A DNA stretch of 64,000 nt from Kappaphycus alvarezii (lineage: Eukaryota > Rhodophyta > Florideophyceae > Gigartinales > Solieriaceae), in the NCBI GenBank assembly GCA_002205965.3, contig NADL03000758.1, positions 62,001 through 126,000 on the forward strand. The letters run 5' to 3'. A model generated the notes under the pieces. That model was not told where the DNA came from, made no database searches, and was given only the letters and a program-made list of their open reading frames with translations. Both the position numbers and the translations under genes were made by a program. How positions within the stretch are numbered: the stretch's first letter is position 1; each line of letters begins with the position of its first letter. Below are positions 44,474 to 53,754 of this stretch, piece after piece.

Positions 44474-44494
44474 ACAACGGGCATTAGGGATATA

Positions 44495-46028
44495 CAGTGC
44501 TGGAAATTCAATTACGATGCCCCTCTTTTCACCAATAAAATAAGAACCAATATCTCAATTAAAGCGAAACTTTCCAAGACTCATTTTTTTTCTATCTATT
44601 ACTATAAAGAAGCTAACCCTTATGTTCATTCCCCAATTATTTTTAAAAAAGCTACCAGGGAGAGGGGAATCTGATTATGACTTTTTGTCAGTAATAATAG
44701 TATTACGGTGTTCCCGTCGATTATACCCTTAAAGTACAGAAACTGCTTCCTGGCTGTTTGAGAATTGACCCAAACAACCCACTAAGACTAATAACATAGA
44801 TCTAAATCCCAGTTTGACGCAGATAGAAAAAGGAGGGATTATTGAGCTTCATAAGCTCAAAATACCTGTCGCCGAAATCGCGAGATGTGTTAAACGTTCT
44901 CGTTCCTTTGTTTCGTTGTTTCTTCAGGACCCAGAGAACTATGGAGTGAGAAAAAATATAAGGAACAACTGCAAACTCAGTGACACTGACAAGCGCTGTC
45001 TACTTCGCGAGGCTTCCAAATTGCAAACAACCTCAACCAAGCTCAAATATGACCTATCTTTAACTGTCTCTAATCGCCGTATTTGCCAGCTATTGACCGC
45101 TTCAGCCCATCTGCAGTAAAAGAAGTTGAAACTGAGCCTACCCCTCACAAAATCTCACATCCAAGTTCGTCTGGATTGGGCTCGGGAAAGACACAACTGG
45201 TCTCGTCAATAGTGGGCTCTTGTGATGTTTTCCGAAGAAAAGAAGTAGATTTTAGACCGACCCAATGGATATCAATCCTATTGGCATGACCTTCGGCACG
45301 ATGAAATAGTATTCTCTCGCAGGCAGAATGGAGGTGGGGGCGTGATGGTTCGGGGAGCATTTTGCGGGAGTGGTCACACCGAAATCGCATTCCTTAATGG
45401 CCGCCAAAACGCTTCTAAGTATTGCGATATATTGCAGGCTTATCTCGTACCGTTTGCAGCTTCTATGTTCCAGTGAATATTGCAATTCCAACAAAAAACG
45501 CCTCTAAACACAACGCTTATTTTCCTTTGGAGTGGTTTTCGTCGAAAACTATGATAGTTATGCCATAGCCAGCACGCTCCCAGAGTTAAACCCTATCGAG
45601 AACATATGGGGGTGTTTTCTAGGAAGAATTATGCTAATGGAAAGTAGTTTGACACCATCGCCGACATAAATAGTTGCATTCTTTCTGAATGAAGTAAGCT
45701 AGGGCGTGAGTTGCAATATAACCTGGTCAAAAGCATGACTTCTCGATTTCGAGAGGTGCTCGAGAGGGGGTAAGGAAGAATAAGTACTAAAACGAAGTTT
45801 TACATCATGATTATGTGGTACAATCAATACGTGTCATCATCAGGTTTCCCTCTACCTAGTAGCCTTTTTTAGATATTTTTTATAAATAATTTGCAAATGA
45901 ACACAAGCCTTAGCTCCTTTATATAATAGATAGAAAGAATATGTCTGGCAAAGAGTCGCTTTAATGGCGTAATTGGTTCTCATTTTGTTGGTGAAAAGAG
46001 GGGTATCGTAATTGAATATCCGGCAACG
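44495..46028 (+). mobile_element. Tc1/mariner transposon with long inverted repeats, abutting the piggyBac-like element
   Basis: TA dinucleotides at 44493-44494 and 46029-46030 flank a 1.53-kb element. The two ends form imperfect inverted repeats of about 185 bp: the left (44495-44682) contains GAAATTCAATTACGATGCCC and the right, read inward, ATATTCAATTACGATACCCC, with similarity continuing to the GGGAGAGGGGAATCTGA-type inner edge. The same left-end sequence recurs at 63532, so it is a multi-copy family. Its left TA overlaps the ATAT duplication of the neighbouring piggyBac element, so it inserted directly at that site. Confidence 0.85.
44814..45775 (+). pseudogene. Tc1/mariner transposase, degenerate
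   Basis: The first 101 codons are intact. They hold the two helix-turn-helix units: MTQIEKGGIIELHKLKIPVA with EIARCVKRSRSFVSLFL, then LSDTDKRCLLREASKL. After 45119 the frame shifts. The catalytic part shows FSEEKK, LDRPNGYQSYWHDLRHDEIV (DGPDG..YWHDLR type), GGGGVMVRGAFCGSG, a degraded QQDNA/H block, LNPIENIWG-like residues near 45590-45615 and a terminal KSMTSRFREVLERG. Several stops break it. Confidence 0.8.
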
Positions 46029-46288
46029 TAGCACAGCAAAATTTGCGCATCTCTAGCAGTGGGTGCTAAAATTGGTATCTCTGAGTATGACAAAGTAATT
46101 CTCGCTCCAGGCCAATCATTGAACATCTTTCATAGTTTTAGTAAAGATATAGAACTTGCAGTCGAAACAATTGTTGCCTTATCTCATGATTCTACTTCCA
46201 GCGATTCTCTTGCCTTCACCCGTATCGTCTATAGACACACAAACATTTCTTTTCCGATGAAATCGCGCGGCGGCAGCTGCAGCTGCCA

Positions 46289-47445
46289 TTGCTCTTGAGC
46301 ACAAGATCAACAAAAAAAAAGACCAAAGAACGAAGAGGAAGAAAGCACAGAACGCGAAACAATTCGAGAGGGGAAAGAAGATGGAAGGAAGACTACTTGG
46401 GAGAAAATCATACCCCTCCTCGTCGCCTCTTTCATCAGCGATATCAAGTCTCGAAAGTTTTGTTTCAGAAACTATGCGACGATCTAACTTATATTTTTCC
46501 TTCAATTTGGTTACAGAAAATGAACGCAGCAAATCGAAAGGGGATTCCATCAGAAGTCTTGGAATGTCTACGAGTAGTGAGAACTGCCCGCTTCTTTGAT
46601 GACATCGACGATGGGTGACGAGTGTCGAAAGATACATTTAGATATTCCTTTCGAAAGTTCTGCTAATATATCGAGGGACTTTACAGAAAAAGCTTTCTCA
46701 ATCGCCGTCCAACGAAGACAGAGCTGAAAAGAATATCGAAGAAATATGGAGAACACGGTTTTCACGGCTGTATAGTATGCGTGGATAGATGCAAGATAAA
46801 TTGGAAAAACTAGCCAGGAGCAGTATCAAAATACAAAAGAGGAGAAGCTAGCTAAAATAACCGTTGAGGCTTGGTGTGATAGAGATTTATACATTTTGAA
46901 TTCGTTCGCAGAGTGGAGAATTGGTGTGGAGCGAACAACGACAAGATTATGTTGGAAGTATCACCTCTATTTGTCTCTATACTGAATAGAAAATATAATA
47001 TAGAGCTACATACAGAATGAAAGCTGCACACGAATGCCCATCAAAAACGATTGGCTCACTTTCTCGTTGACGGAATATACTTGCAGTGGACCGTCTTTGC
47101 AAGCCCTATTCATGATCCAGCGGACAACTGCGAAAGAGAATACACTAGAGCACAGTACGGACTGGGTAAGGACATCGAGAGAGCATTCGGTGTGCTACAA
47201 GCACGCTTTCATGTACTGGGCAAGAAATCGTACGTCCGGCGAAAAAAGGAAGTGCTTACTGTGAGTGAAACATGTGTTATTCTACACAACATGTTGCTTC
47301 GGATGAGTTAAGAAGGCTTATTTCAACAAGATGCAAATGTTAACGGCTACTTTCTGAATTTGGTTACCGGGCTATATGAGATAGAATATGTGCGGGCGCA
47401 TCAGCGTTGTACAGAACAAAACCAAAAGATTGAGAATGCTTAGTT
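46289..47445 (+). pseudogene. PIF/Harbinger transposase (DDE_4 type), element 1
   Basis: The N-terminal frame (46289-46618) is basic and contains the stretch RRLFHQRYQVSKVLFQKLCD and RKGIPSEVLECLRVVRTARF, as before the catalytic core of Harbinger transposases. The core is damaged between 46.6 and 47.0 kb. From 47051 the last catalytic part is clear: HFLVDGIYLQWTVFASPIHD, EYTRAQYGLGKDIERAFGVL, QARFHVLGKKSYVRRKKEV and CVILHNMLLRMS, then a tail to about 47445. Typical family residues (Y-x-V-D-G-I-Y, ERAFGVLQARF, LHNM) are all present. Stops separate the pieces. Confidence 0.8.
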
Positions 47446-47790
47446 CGCTTTGGGCGAAAATGAGAAGCTAGACTGAGATAAATAACGTTTGCATGAGATC
47501 TATATGACCGCACCCTTCTAATTCCAACAACTGCGAGAAGATATCATTCAAGCGATAGAAGAACGTAGACGCCTCTGATCGTTTTAGGTAGAAAGAAAAA
47601 TAAAGGGAACCCCTTGGAGTAGTTTAGCCAAAGGCGCGCCCGCTACGTGTTCTCCTTTGTCCACGCAGTCGAAAGTGATCTCGAAGTTGCCAGCTTTTCT
47701 GAGTGTTTGGACGACGCCGTGGTTCTTCAAACAATTTAGGCACTGGGTCAAGTATATCATTTGTTTAAATCTACTCCAGGGGACTCATTT

Positions 47791-48945
47791 TTATTGTCCT
47801 ATACTACTACAAGTGCATTTAATCCTCGATAAGTGAATCCATTCTTCTTTGCTAGCGTCCTTTCTTCTCTGCGGCACACATGACATTATTTCCTTGAACT
47901 CTGGTAAGTTTGATTCCTTTTGTTTTAGAGGCTCACTGTTTCTTGCTTCTCCGCGCTCTGCCCGCTGCGCTTTTTGGTCTTCTTGGATTAACCTGTTTCC
48001 CTCTGCAATACCTTCTTGCATTCCTCTAAGGCTGTGGTTGACATCCGAAGCACTTCTTAGGTGTTTCTTTTCCAGCTTCCTCCTCTTTATTCCCAATGGT
48101 ATGCTTTCTTCCTCGCTGCTCCACACCATTAATGTGCCACTTACTGCAGCGTCGGACCCTTTCTGTACCTTGACGTCAGAAAGTATTAGGGGATTTAATG
48201 ATACCCTTTGTCATCTGTTGCACTTTTTTCTTTTCGTTTGTCGCTATCTTCCGCATCTTTTCGTTTTTCTTCCGGTTTCGATTTCTTCTTCAGAGTCCCT
48301 TTTATAAATTTGTCCTGCGTCGTCAAGTATTCGGCAGTAGACATCCATCGGAATGGTGGTGCATAAAGTTTTATTCCGTGTTCACTCTTCCTCCCTACCT
48401 TCATACGGTAATATTCTCGCGTCGGACTAATTACCACTTTGTTTTTAATGGCAGATATCTGTAGAGACTTTACCTTGCTTTTCGCCGCAATGTAGAGCGT
48501 AGTTCTCGGCGATATCCGCTGCCAAGTACTTCTTCAAGACAACGCTAAGCGAATAATTCGGTACTTGATCCCACGAATCTTCTCAAAAGCTCCCAAAAGA
48601 GTTCGCTCATGTTGATTGCAGCCCTTGTAAGACTGCTCGTTCTAGGCTTTAGCAAGTGACAGCACTTCATTTTCCGTAAGACTGCGTCCTCTAACTTTTC
48701 GCCTTTTCCCACTCTCAGATTCCTTTTAGACGGCTCCTTATCATCCTCAATAAAGTTATTGTCGATTTATTTGTACATAAGTGTAGAGTCAGCTTGTTGA
48801 AGGGCTGGAGTTTCATTACCTAGTAAAGCGCTGCTTCTGGAGTTGATTTTTGTTTTTAGTGCAGGGCAGTCGTTTGTCTGGTTGTTTACGTTTGCTGTAC
48901 TCTCATTTATTGGATCTATTTCGCTCATAGAGATGAAGTGGTTTA
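47791..48945 (-). pseudogene. Second ORF of Harbinger element 1 (Myb/SANT-like partner, degenerate)
   Basis: From ATG near 48930 on the minus strand, frames read a Ser/Asn-rich leader, then a lysine-rich stretch with KGCNQHERTLLGAFEKIRG in one frame. LTTQDKFIKGTLKKKSKPEE (48437-48195) and an acidic, charged C-terminal half (48129-47791, with RRKLEKKHLRSASDVNHSLR) follow. Harbinger elements usually encode a Myb/SANT-type protein on the opposite strand that brings the transposase to DNA and the nucleus; position and charge pattern fit that role, but the DNA-binding domain itself is too decayed to prove. Confidence 0.4.
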
Positions 48946-49765
48946 ATTGCCGTGATCGATGCTGTGTCAGTTCTTGGTTTTAGGAAAGTTTCCGTCTGCC
49001 GTTGCTGCAATATGTATTATGTCATTGGTTGCGAATTTTGTGCATGTGTTGTGCTGATATGGTTCTCTTTTTGCCATATTTGTGAGAGGTTGTTGGTTTG
49101 TCGTGGCTTGTGAGCAGTGTGGATGTTCTAGTAGGGCGGATAAATCGCTGAAGAAGTGGTCGGTGGTCAAGCTTTGCACATAGAATACGGACGGGGTTCT
49201 TGGCGCGAAAATTTTGCGCGCCAATTGGAAGCCCTCTGGGAGAGGAGTGCGGTGGCCGAAATCTAGCGCTTTCGATCTGGTTGGCTGGAATGATCTAGAT
49301 TTATTAATATATTTGGAGCCGTGATGTGTTATATTCGGCTCTATCTTGTTGCAAAATAGAGCAGTATATAGCACACTGCGCTAAAATATAACGCTGAAAC
49401 AGATATAGGACGCTGGTAGAGATGCAAAATTTGACAAAAGCGTTAAAGTATAGATATTTTGGGCAATATAGCATACTGCTAGTCTTTCTCTAACAATACC
49501 ATGAGCGGGAACGCCTGCTCACACAAAAAACCAAAGCGAGCCGATCTACGAAAATGAGGGCCGATCTATGACTTGATGGAAACCAAAAAGTGGAAATTTG
49601 GAAACTATCGTACCTTTCGAGTTTTCTAGATTTCCCGAGGGTTTACTGTTCTATGAGGACAGAAAGAATGACGCCGAAGAACTCTTAAGACACTTTTAGC
49701 ACCAAAACCCTTCCAGTGCTCCAGAGCACTGTTTTGATCAATATTCCCACTCCCTGAGTAAAAAC

Positions 49766-50853
49766 ATGCGCCAGCGCACTGACCTTTTCGCTCAGCGATC
49801 AGCTGCGCTTCCGATAATCATGAAAATCAGAGGAAGAGCCAAATTTCTGAGGCTGACTCTCCCTCCTCTTCTCATGACGATAGTTTCCGCGTCTGTGGCT
49901 ACTTTAGATCTGCGTCAGGAAAGAAATATCACGATGCAGCGGGAATTTATTCTAAATAATCACATCAAGAAAGTTGGTGAAGACATATTGAAACGGCTTT
50001 ATCGTGTCAAATGTTGTCCAGCTCAAGACCTTATGTGACCTTCTCACAACCCGCATCCATAGACTTCAAACAAGATTAAGTTGCCCAGGTGCGACCAAAT
50101 TCCTAGTGAGAATGCTTTGCAAAACCTTGCACATTTTGGTAGGGGCCAGTTACATGGGTGATAGATGGCCTTGCAAAGTCGGAATATCAACAACCTTTGC
50201 GATGCTTGAAGAAACTTTAATTGCTTTGAACTGTGTTCTGTTTGCCAATAAGTTTCCAATAAGCGAAGACTAATGCCGTTATTAATCCCATACATTTCGT
50301 CAACAACAGCGAATCCCATTTGAGGGAATAATTGCGGCTCTAGACTGCATAGCAATAGATTTCACGCAACCAAGAATGAGTGAGACACTGGGTCCTCAAA
50401 ATTACAACAATCGAAAAGGTATTTGTGCCTTGTTTGTTCAGGTTGTAGTTACCGCCGACTACAATTTTTGTTTCGGTTCCGCTCTTCATGCGAGAGAAAC
50501 GCATGAATCAACAACGTTTCAAGGCACCGAACTGAAACGAATTCTAGATGAAAAGAAGTTACCAAGTTGGGTCCGAATTGCTTCAGACGATCCCTAGTTC
50601 AATGGTGATTACATTTAACTCCATATTCTGGATCTAGGTTGTCACACATACAAGATTCTTTCATCTTTTATCTGTTTTCATGTCGTATTACGGTCGAGCT
50701 AGCGTTTGACGTGCTCGTTTCCCGTTTCGGTATTTTTTGGTCTCCATTACGATTTGGATTGGCAAATGATACTCTTGTGATGATGGTATCTTGCAAGCTG
50801 CATAACTTTATCATTGAAAACGGAGACCACTCTTATTTCCTCAGCCTGGAATA
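49766..50853 (+). pseudogene. PIF/Harbinger transposase (DDE_4 type), element 2
   Basis: Plus-strand pieces: LPPLLMTIVSASVATLDLRQ (49850-49910); a helix-turn-helix-like VGASYMGDRWPCKVGISTTF with AMLEETLIALN (50140-50235); then the catalytic region ACIAIDFTQPRMSETLGPQN and YNNRKGICALFVQVVVTADY (50345-50465). The C-terminal part (50639-50853) reads RITVELAFDVLVSRFGIFWS then PLRFGLANDTLVMMVSCKLH NFI, matching the family pattern (ErAFgilv.Rw.if..pl...., CC.LHNf). Several stops and frame changes make it inactive. Confidence 0.75.
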
Positions 50854-51310
50854 AGCGGTGAAAAAAGTATTTTTTTTCCAGTTGTGCATGTACAGAATGC
50901 ATTGCATACTGAACAAGAATTAGATATATATAGACAAAGGAATCGAGAGACTTCAACTAATACAAATGCGATTGCTCAGATTTTGAACACCCTTGGCCTA
51001 TTACAGCCTTGCACCAGGCGATGAAACGGGAGTTAGTGACGGTTATGGTGATCACATCCTCGACCGCGTTGAAATATCGGCAATAAGGTCTCTTGCAATC
51101 TGTTTATATATCCGCTTTTGCTCTTCACTCTCTTCCGATGCTTCTATCCTCTTTGCTTGCTCAAATGCTGAGAGAAGGGCCTGCTTTGACCTTCCTTTCG
51201 ATTAATCAACCTCGAACCTGGCCTTATTACGAGCTGCCTCTTCGGTCTCACAGGCAACATCTTCGGAGCAAGTACGCTACGCAGACTTTAAAGACGCCAT
51301 ACCAACTATT

Positions 51311-51745
51311 TTAACCTTCTTTGTTTCGCGCTTCCTTTTTCGGGAAAATGGGCAAAGTGAGATCGTGGGCCGATACTGGAGTATGAGTTTGCAAAAAGCA
51401 GAACTCAGACATGATATAGTTCCTGCCTTGAGCGAGTAGCACGAACGCGTCAGGGTCTCCTCGTCCAGAGGCTTCGTATGTGGAAACAAACGTTCGGTAA
51501 ACCGACCTCAACTCTGAAAAATTTCGCTTCAATATGCCACCAACACGCTCGTAGTGTCGTAAATCTGGTCTGAGAGATGCTGTGGTCGATTTCGTAACGC
51601 CTTCGGAAATCACGCTGGTGGCGTTTGGTTTAAACGTTTCATCGTTAAAAAGTGTAGCGATATGGTCTCTCCATGGATCCACAGGCTCAGAGTCAAGCTC
51701 AGCTCTTGTTCGCGGTTCCATCAACATAGTTCTTGCCTTCAGCAT
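51311..51745 (-). CDS. Putative Myb/SANT-like partner protein of Harbinger element 2
   Basis: An open frame of 144 codons starting with ATG at 51745. It includes VDPWRDHIATLFNDETFKPN, then DLRHYERVGGILKRNFSELR and SVYRTFVSTYEASGRGDPDA. The pattern W..la..fN......P.......h.R....Lk..ws.lk..y......y..SG.gd.d is seen in transposon-borne SANT-like proteins of algae and oomycetes. Its start overlaps the stop of the upstream frame (51739-52566) by a few bases, in a different frame, so the two may once have been one protein or be two ORFs. Confidence 0.5.
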   Translation of the reverse strand: MLKARTMLMEPRTRAELDSEPVDPWRDHIATLFNDETFKPNATSVISEGVTKSTTASLRPDLRHYERVGGILKRNFSELRSVYRTFVSTYEASGRGDPDAFVLLAQGRNYIMSEFCFLQTHTPVSAHDLTLPIFPKKEARNKEG

Positions 51746-52566
51746 TCGTATATCAGCGGGGAAATGGAGGAGGCGACAAAACTCTGACGCCTCAAATTTG
51801 GTTCAAAAGTTGATGCTGGTGTAGTGGAAAGACTTTCAGAGCTAAGTGTAGTAGGCCTTCCAACGTTAATGTTGCCGTACTCATCAAATATCGGCTTTTC
51901 TCTTTGCTGCCATGTAATGTCTTCAACTCCATGTGCCATTTTAGTCACTCTAACAACGATTGGCGGCAGATTCAGAATAAGAGTTCCTGGTTCCTTCAGA
52001 ATAAAGAAAGGGTCATATTTTTTGTCAACCAGTTCAAGAAAATGTTGAACAGCAAAGATGCATTGCACCATTTTAAATGCGAAAATCTTGAGTTTGGTGC
52101 TCAATTTAGAGTTTGAGGCGCCAGTGACTTTTAGTGCTTTCAATATAAACTTGCAGGTATTGTTTTCTAGTAAAAATTGTATGAGTAAATCTTTCGATTG
52201 TTCCAGGGTGGTAGGGAAATTTTTTCGGGCATCAGATGGATCAAATCGGAGATTATAGTGACCCAATTTCAAGGTAGTGCCGCTGAAATGGTGAATAGAA
52301 GGGGTAGCTTCCTTTACGGATGAGGGATGAGGGAGTAATGAATAGGAAAAATACGGAAGCAGTTCATCTTGGACATGTTTAGATTTGGTGATAGGAGGAA
52401 TTGCCATTGCCTGGTGTGGAAATACTTTTCCCATATGTACAGGATTGCCAAATAACGGCCTCAAACACTTAGGGGAGAAGATATGGGAACGGAACCAGGA
52501 CGAAAGTGTTGGAGAAAGGAACTGTAAAATTGGGTTAACGGGGAGTATCGAGACTGCAGTGTCCAC
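51739..52566 (-). CDS. Unrecognised ORF of Harbinger element 2
   Basis: 275 open codons, the longest intact frame of the element. The first ATG in frame gives MGKVFPHQAMAIPPITKSK, about residue 45 of the open frame, so the N-terminus is uncertain. It has a basic/hydrophobic middle (DLLIQFLLENNTCKFILKAL, HFLELVDKKYDPFFILKEP) and no domain I can name. It lies on the strand opposite the transposase, directly before the SANT-like frame, and is likely part of the transposon cargo. Confidence 0.4.
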   Translation of the reverse strand: MDTAVSILPVNPILQFLSPTLSSWFRSHIFSPKCLRPLFGNPVHMGKVFPHQAMAIPPITKSKHVQDELLPYFSYSLLPHPSSVKEATPSIHHFSGTTLKLGHYNLRFDPSDARKNFPTTLEQSKDLLIQFLLENNTCKFILKALKVTGASNSKLSTKLKIFAFKMVQCIFAVQHFLELVDKKYDPFFILKEPGTLILNLPPIVVRVTKMAHGVEDITWQQREKPIFDEYGNINVGRPTTLSSESLSTTPASTFEPNLRRQSFVASSISPLIYEC

Positions 52567-52760
52567 CCAGTAGACAAAATCAAGCCATCATTTCCATGTC
52601 GGGAAATGTGCAGATTTCCTTGGCAAGAAAGAAATCTGGAAATTGGCCGCTACTAAATGGTTTGAATTGATTGGCGGATGTGGGTGCGAACAATTTCCAA
52701 CTTTCCAAATTCCGTTCTTTTCCAAAGTCATAGATCGACCCTGAAATCGCTGGAAACTAT

Positions 52761-53147
52761 GAAATCGGAAATTGCATCTGGCAATTTCGGCCAATAAAAG
52801 CAGTCCACCTGTCGCTTCACGACTTCAATTTTTCCTCCATCTCCGGGGGAAGAGATGGCATTTTATTCCAATGCACTACTAGGGGACATTACGGCCCCAC
52901 TGGAACTAGTGGGGCTCCACAGCGCTGAATTCGCGTCGGTTGTGACAAATAAACCAAGACAGCATGTCCTAAACACAAAATATTATAAAAGCCGACGAGA
53001 AACGCCGAAGCGGCAAAAAAAATAAAAAGGGCATCAGTGTACATTCTCATAGGTTATGGTCATCGGCGCCGTCACTTGCTAACTGTCCCAATACCAGTCT
53101 CAAGACCCGTCACCCCCACCTGATCCTCCCCAGTCCTGCACATCCAC
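52761..53147. other. Gene-free interval before the MITE-like element
   Basis: No coding sequence recognised. It includes a TATAAAAGCC-like box near 52984-52993 that could belong to a degenerate LTR of the copia relic downstream; no second LTR copy was found. Confidence 0.35.
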
Positions 53148-53595
53148 TCTAGTGTCTATTGGACCATGCACTGTCCTCATATGAGGCACACTTTGTCCTC
53201 ATATGAGGACAGTTTCCGTTACATTTTGGAAAGGTAAATGCTTTGGAAGCCCGAAATGTTTACTGCAAAAAAGTTTTTTTTGTTAAGTTACAGTACAGTA
53301 ATTCTTACTGTTCATGCACCCTCGTTTCCAGAACCTCCCACGATAATACGAACTGTATTTCCTTCCAAAATGAAGCCGTTTTCACAACTTTTTGCAAAGA
53401 GCGGAAGCTGGTGAGGGAAAACTGCTCTAGCCTTCACCGCGGTCAACAATCTTGAAAAGTCTGTTTTGATCGGCCATCTGAACTCATGAACTAATGCGGA
53501 GGGACAAGAAATGCGTTGAGGGAAAAAAAATTGTATTGAAAAGAAGGTGCTGAAATTTGCCCTCACATGAGAACAATGGTCCAATAGACACTAGA
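53148..53595. mobile_element. MITE-like 448-bp element with 38-bp inverted repeats
   Basis: TCTAGTGTCTATTGGACCAT begins at 53148. Its inverted copy ends at 53595, so that the minus strand from there reads TCTAGTGTCTATTGGACCAT as well. Similarity continues inward through CTCATATGAGG (left) and CTCATGTGAGG (right). A second CTCATATGAGGAC copy sits just inside the left repeat at 53197-53212. There is no transposase; the interior is AT-rich with a GTACAGTA site near 53291. No clear target duplication was found. Confidence 0.8.
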
Positions 53596-53754
53596 TACGC
53601 CTCTTTCCGTCTCAGTGCCCTCCGTCAATGACCTCCGAGCCGTTAAACGGACAGCTTAGGCCTCGTATAGCGACATCACGCTCGAGCTCATCCGACTCTA
53701 CAAGCTCGCATTACAAGACAAATAACCTCCTTAGCAACCCCAGTCACCGAAAGT

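Larger units (their letters stand above)
40430..44489 (-). mobile_element. PiggyBac-like DNA transposon, 4.06 kb
   Basis: Terminal inverted repeats begin CCCTAATGCC at 40430 and, read inward on the minus strand, CCCTAATGCC at 44489. They are flanked by ATAT at 40426-40429 and 44490-44493. PiggyBac ends classically begin CCC with a TTAA duplication; ATAT is a variant. Both ends carry palindromic GATCGCTATAGCGATC motifs, at 40449-40466, 40654-40669, 44404-44419 and 44457-44473, placed symmetrically. The coding frames on the minus strand match a piggyBac transposase. The element lies between two halves of what appears to be a Harbinger end. Confidence 0.85.
46031..49488. mobile_element. PIF/Harbinger element 1, inner part and right end
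   Basis: A PIF/Harbinger transposase (plus) and a convergent second ORF (minus) occupy this span. Just after the Tc1 element, CAAAATTTGCGCATCTCTAG (about 46037-46056) is mirrored near 49415-49440 by CTGGTAGAGATGCAAAATTT on the plus strand. Farther out, AAAATAT...GCAGT-type sequence at about 40381-40398 is mirrored by ATATTTTGGGCAATATAGCA at about 49462-49481. This implies the original left end is split, with 40381-40425 on the far side of the piggyBac and Tc1 insertions. Exact termini and target duplication could not be fixed. Confidence 0.55.
49540..52760. mobile_element. PIF/Harbinger element 2
   Basis: Inverted subterminal repeats are visible. CCGATCTATGACTTGATGGA then GTGGAAATTTGGAAAC at 49561-49604 matches, in reverse, the region 52691-52742, which on the minus strand reads GGGTCGATCTATGACTTTGG followed by GGAATTTGGAAAG. 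Between them lie a DDE_4 transposase (plus, 49766-50853) and two minus-strand frames (51311-52566). The gene arrangement is the same as element 1, but the sequences differ, so these are two families. Outer boundaries are approximate. Confidence 0.65.

Noticed and set aside
53163..53213. CRISPR-like repeated CTCATATGAGG
   Set aside because: Only two or three copies without regular spacers, inside a MITE-like inverted repeat in eukaryotic DNA.
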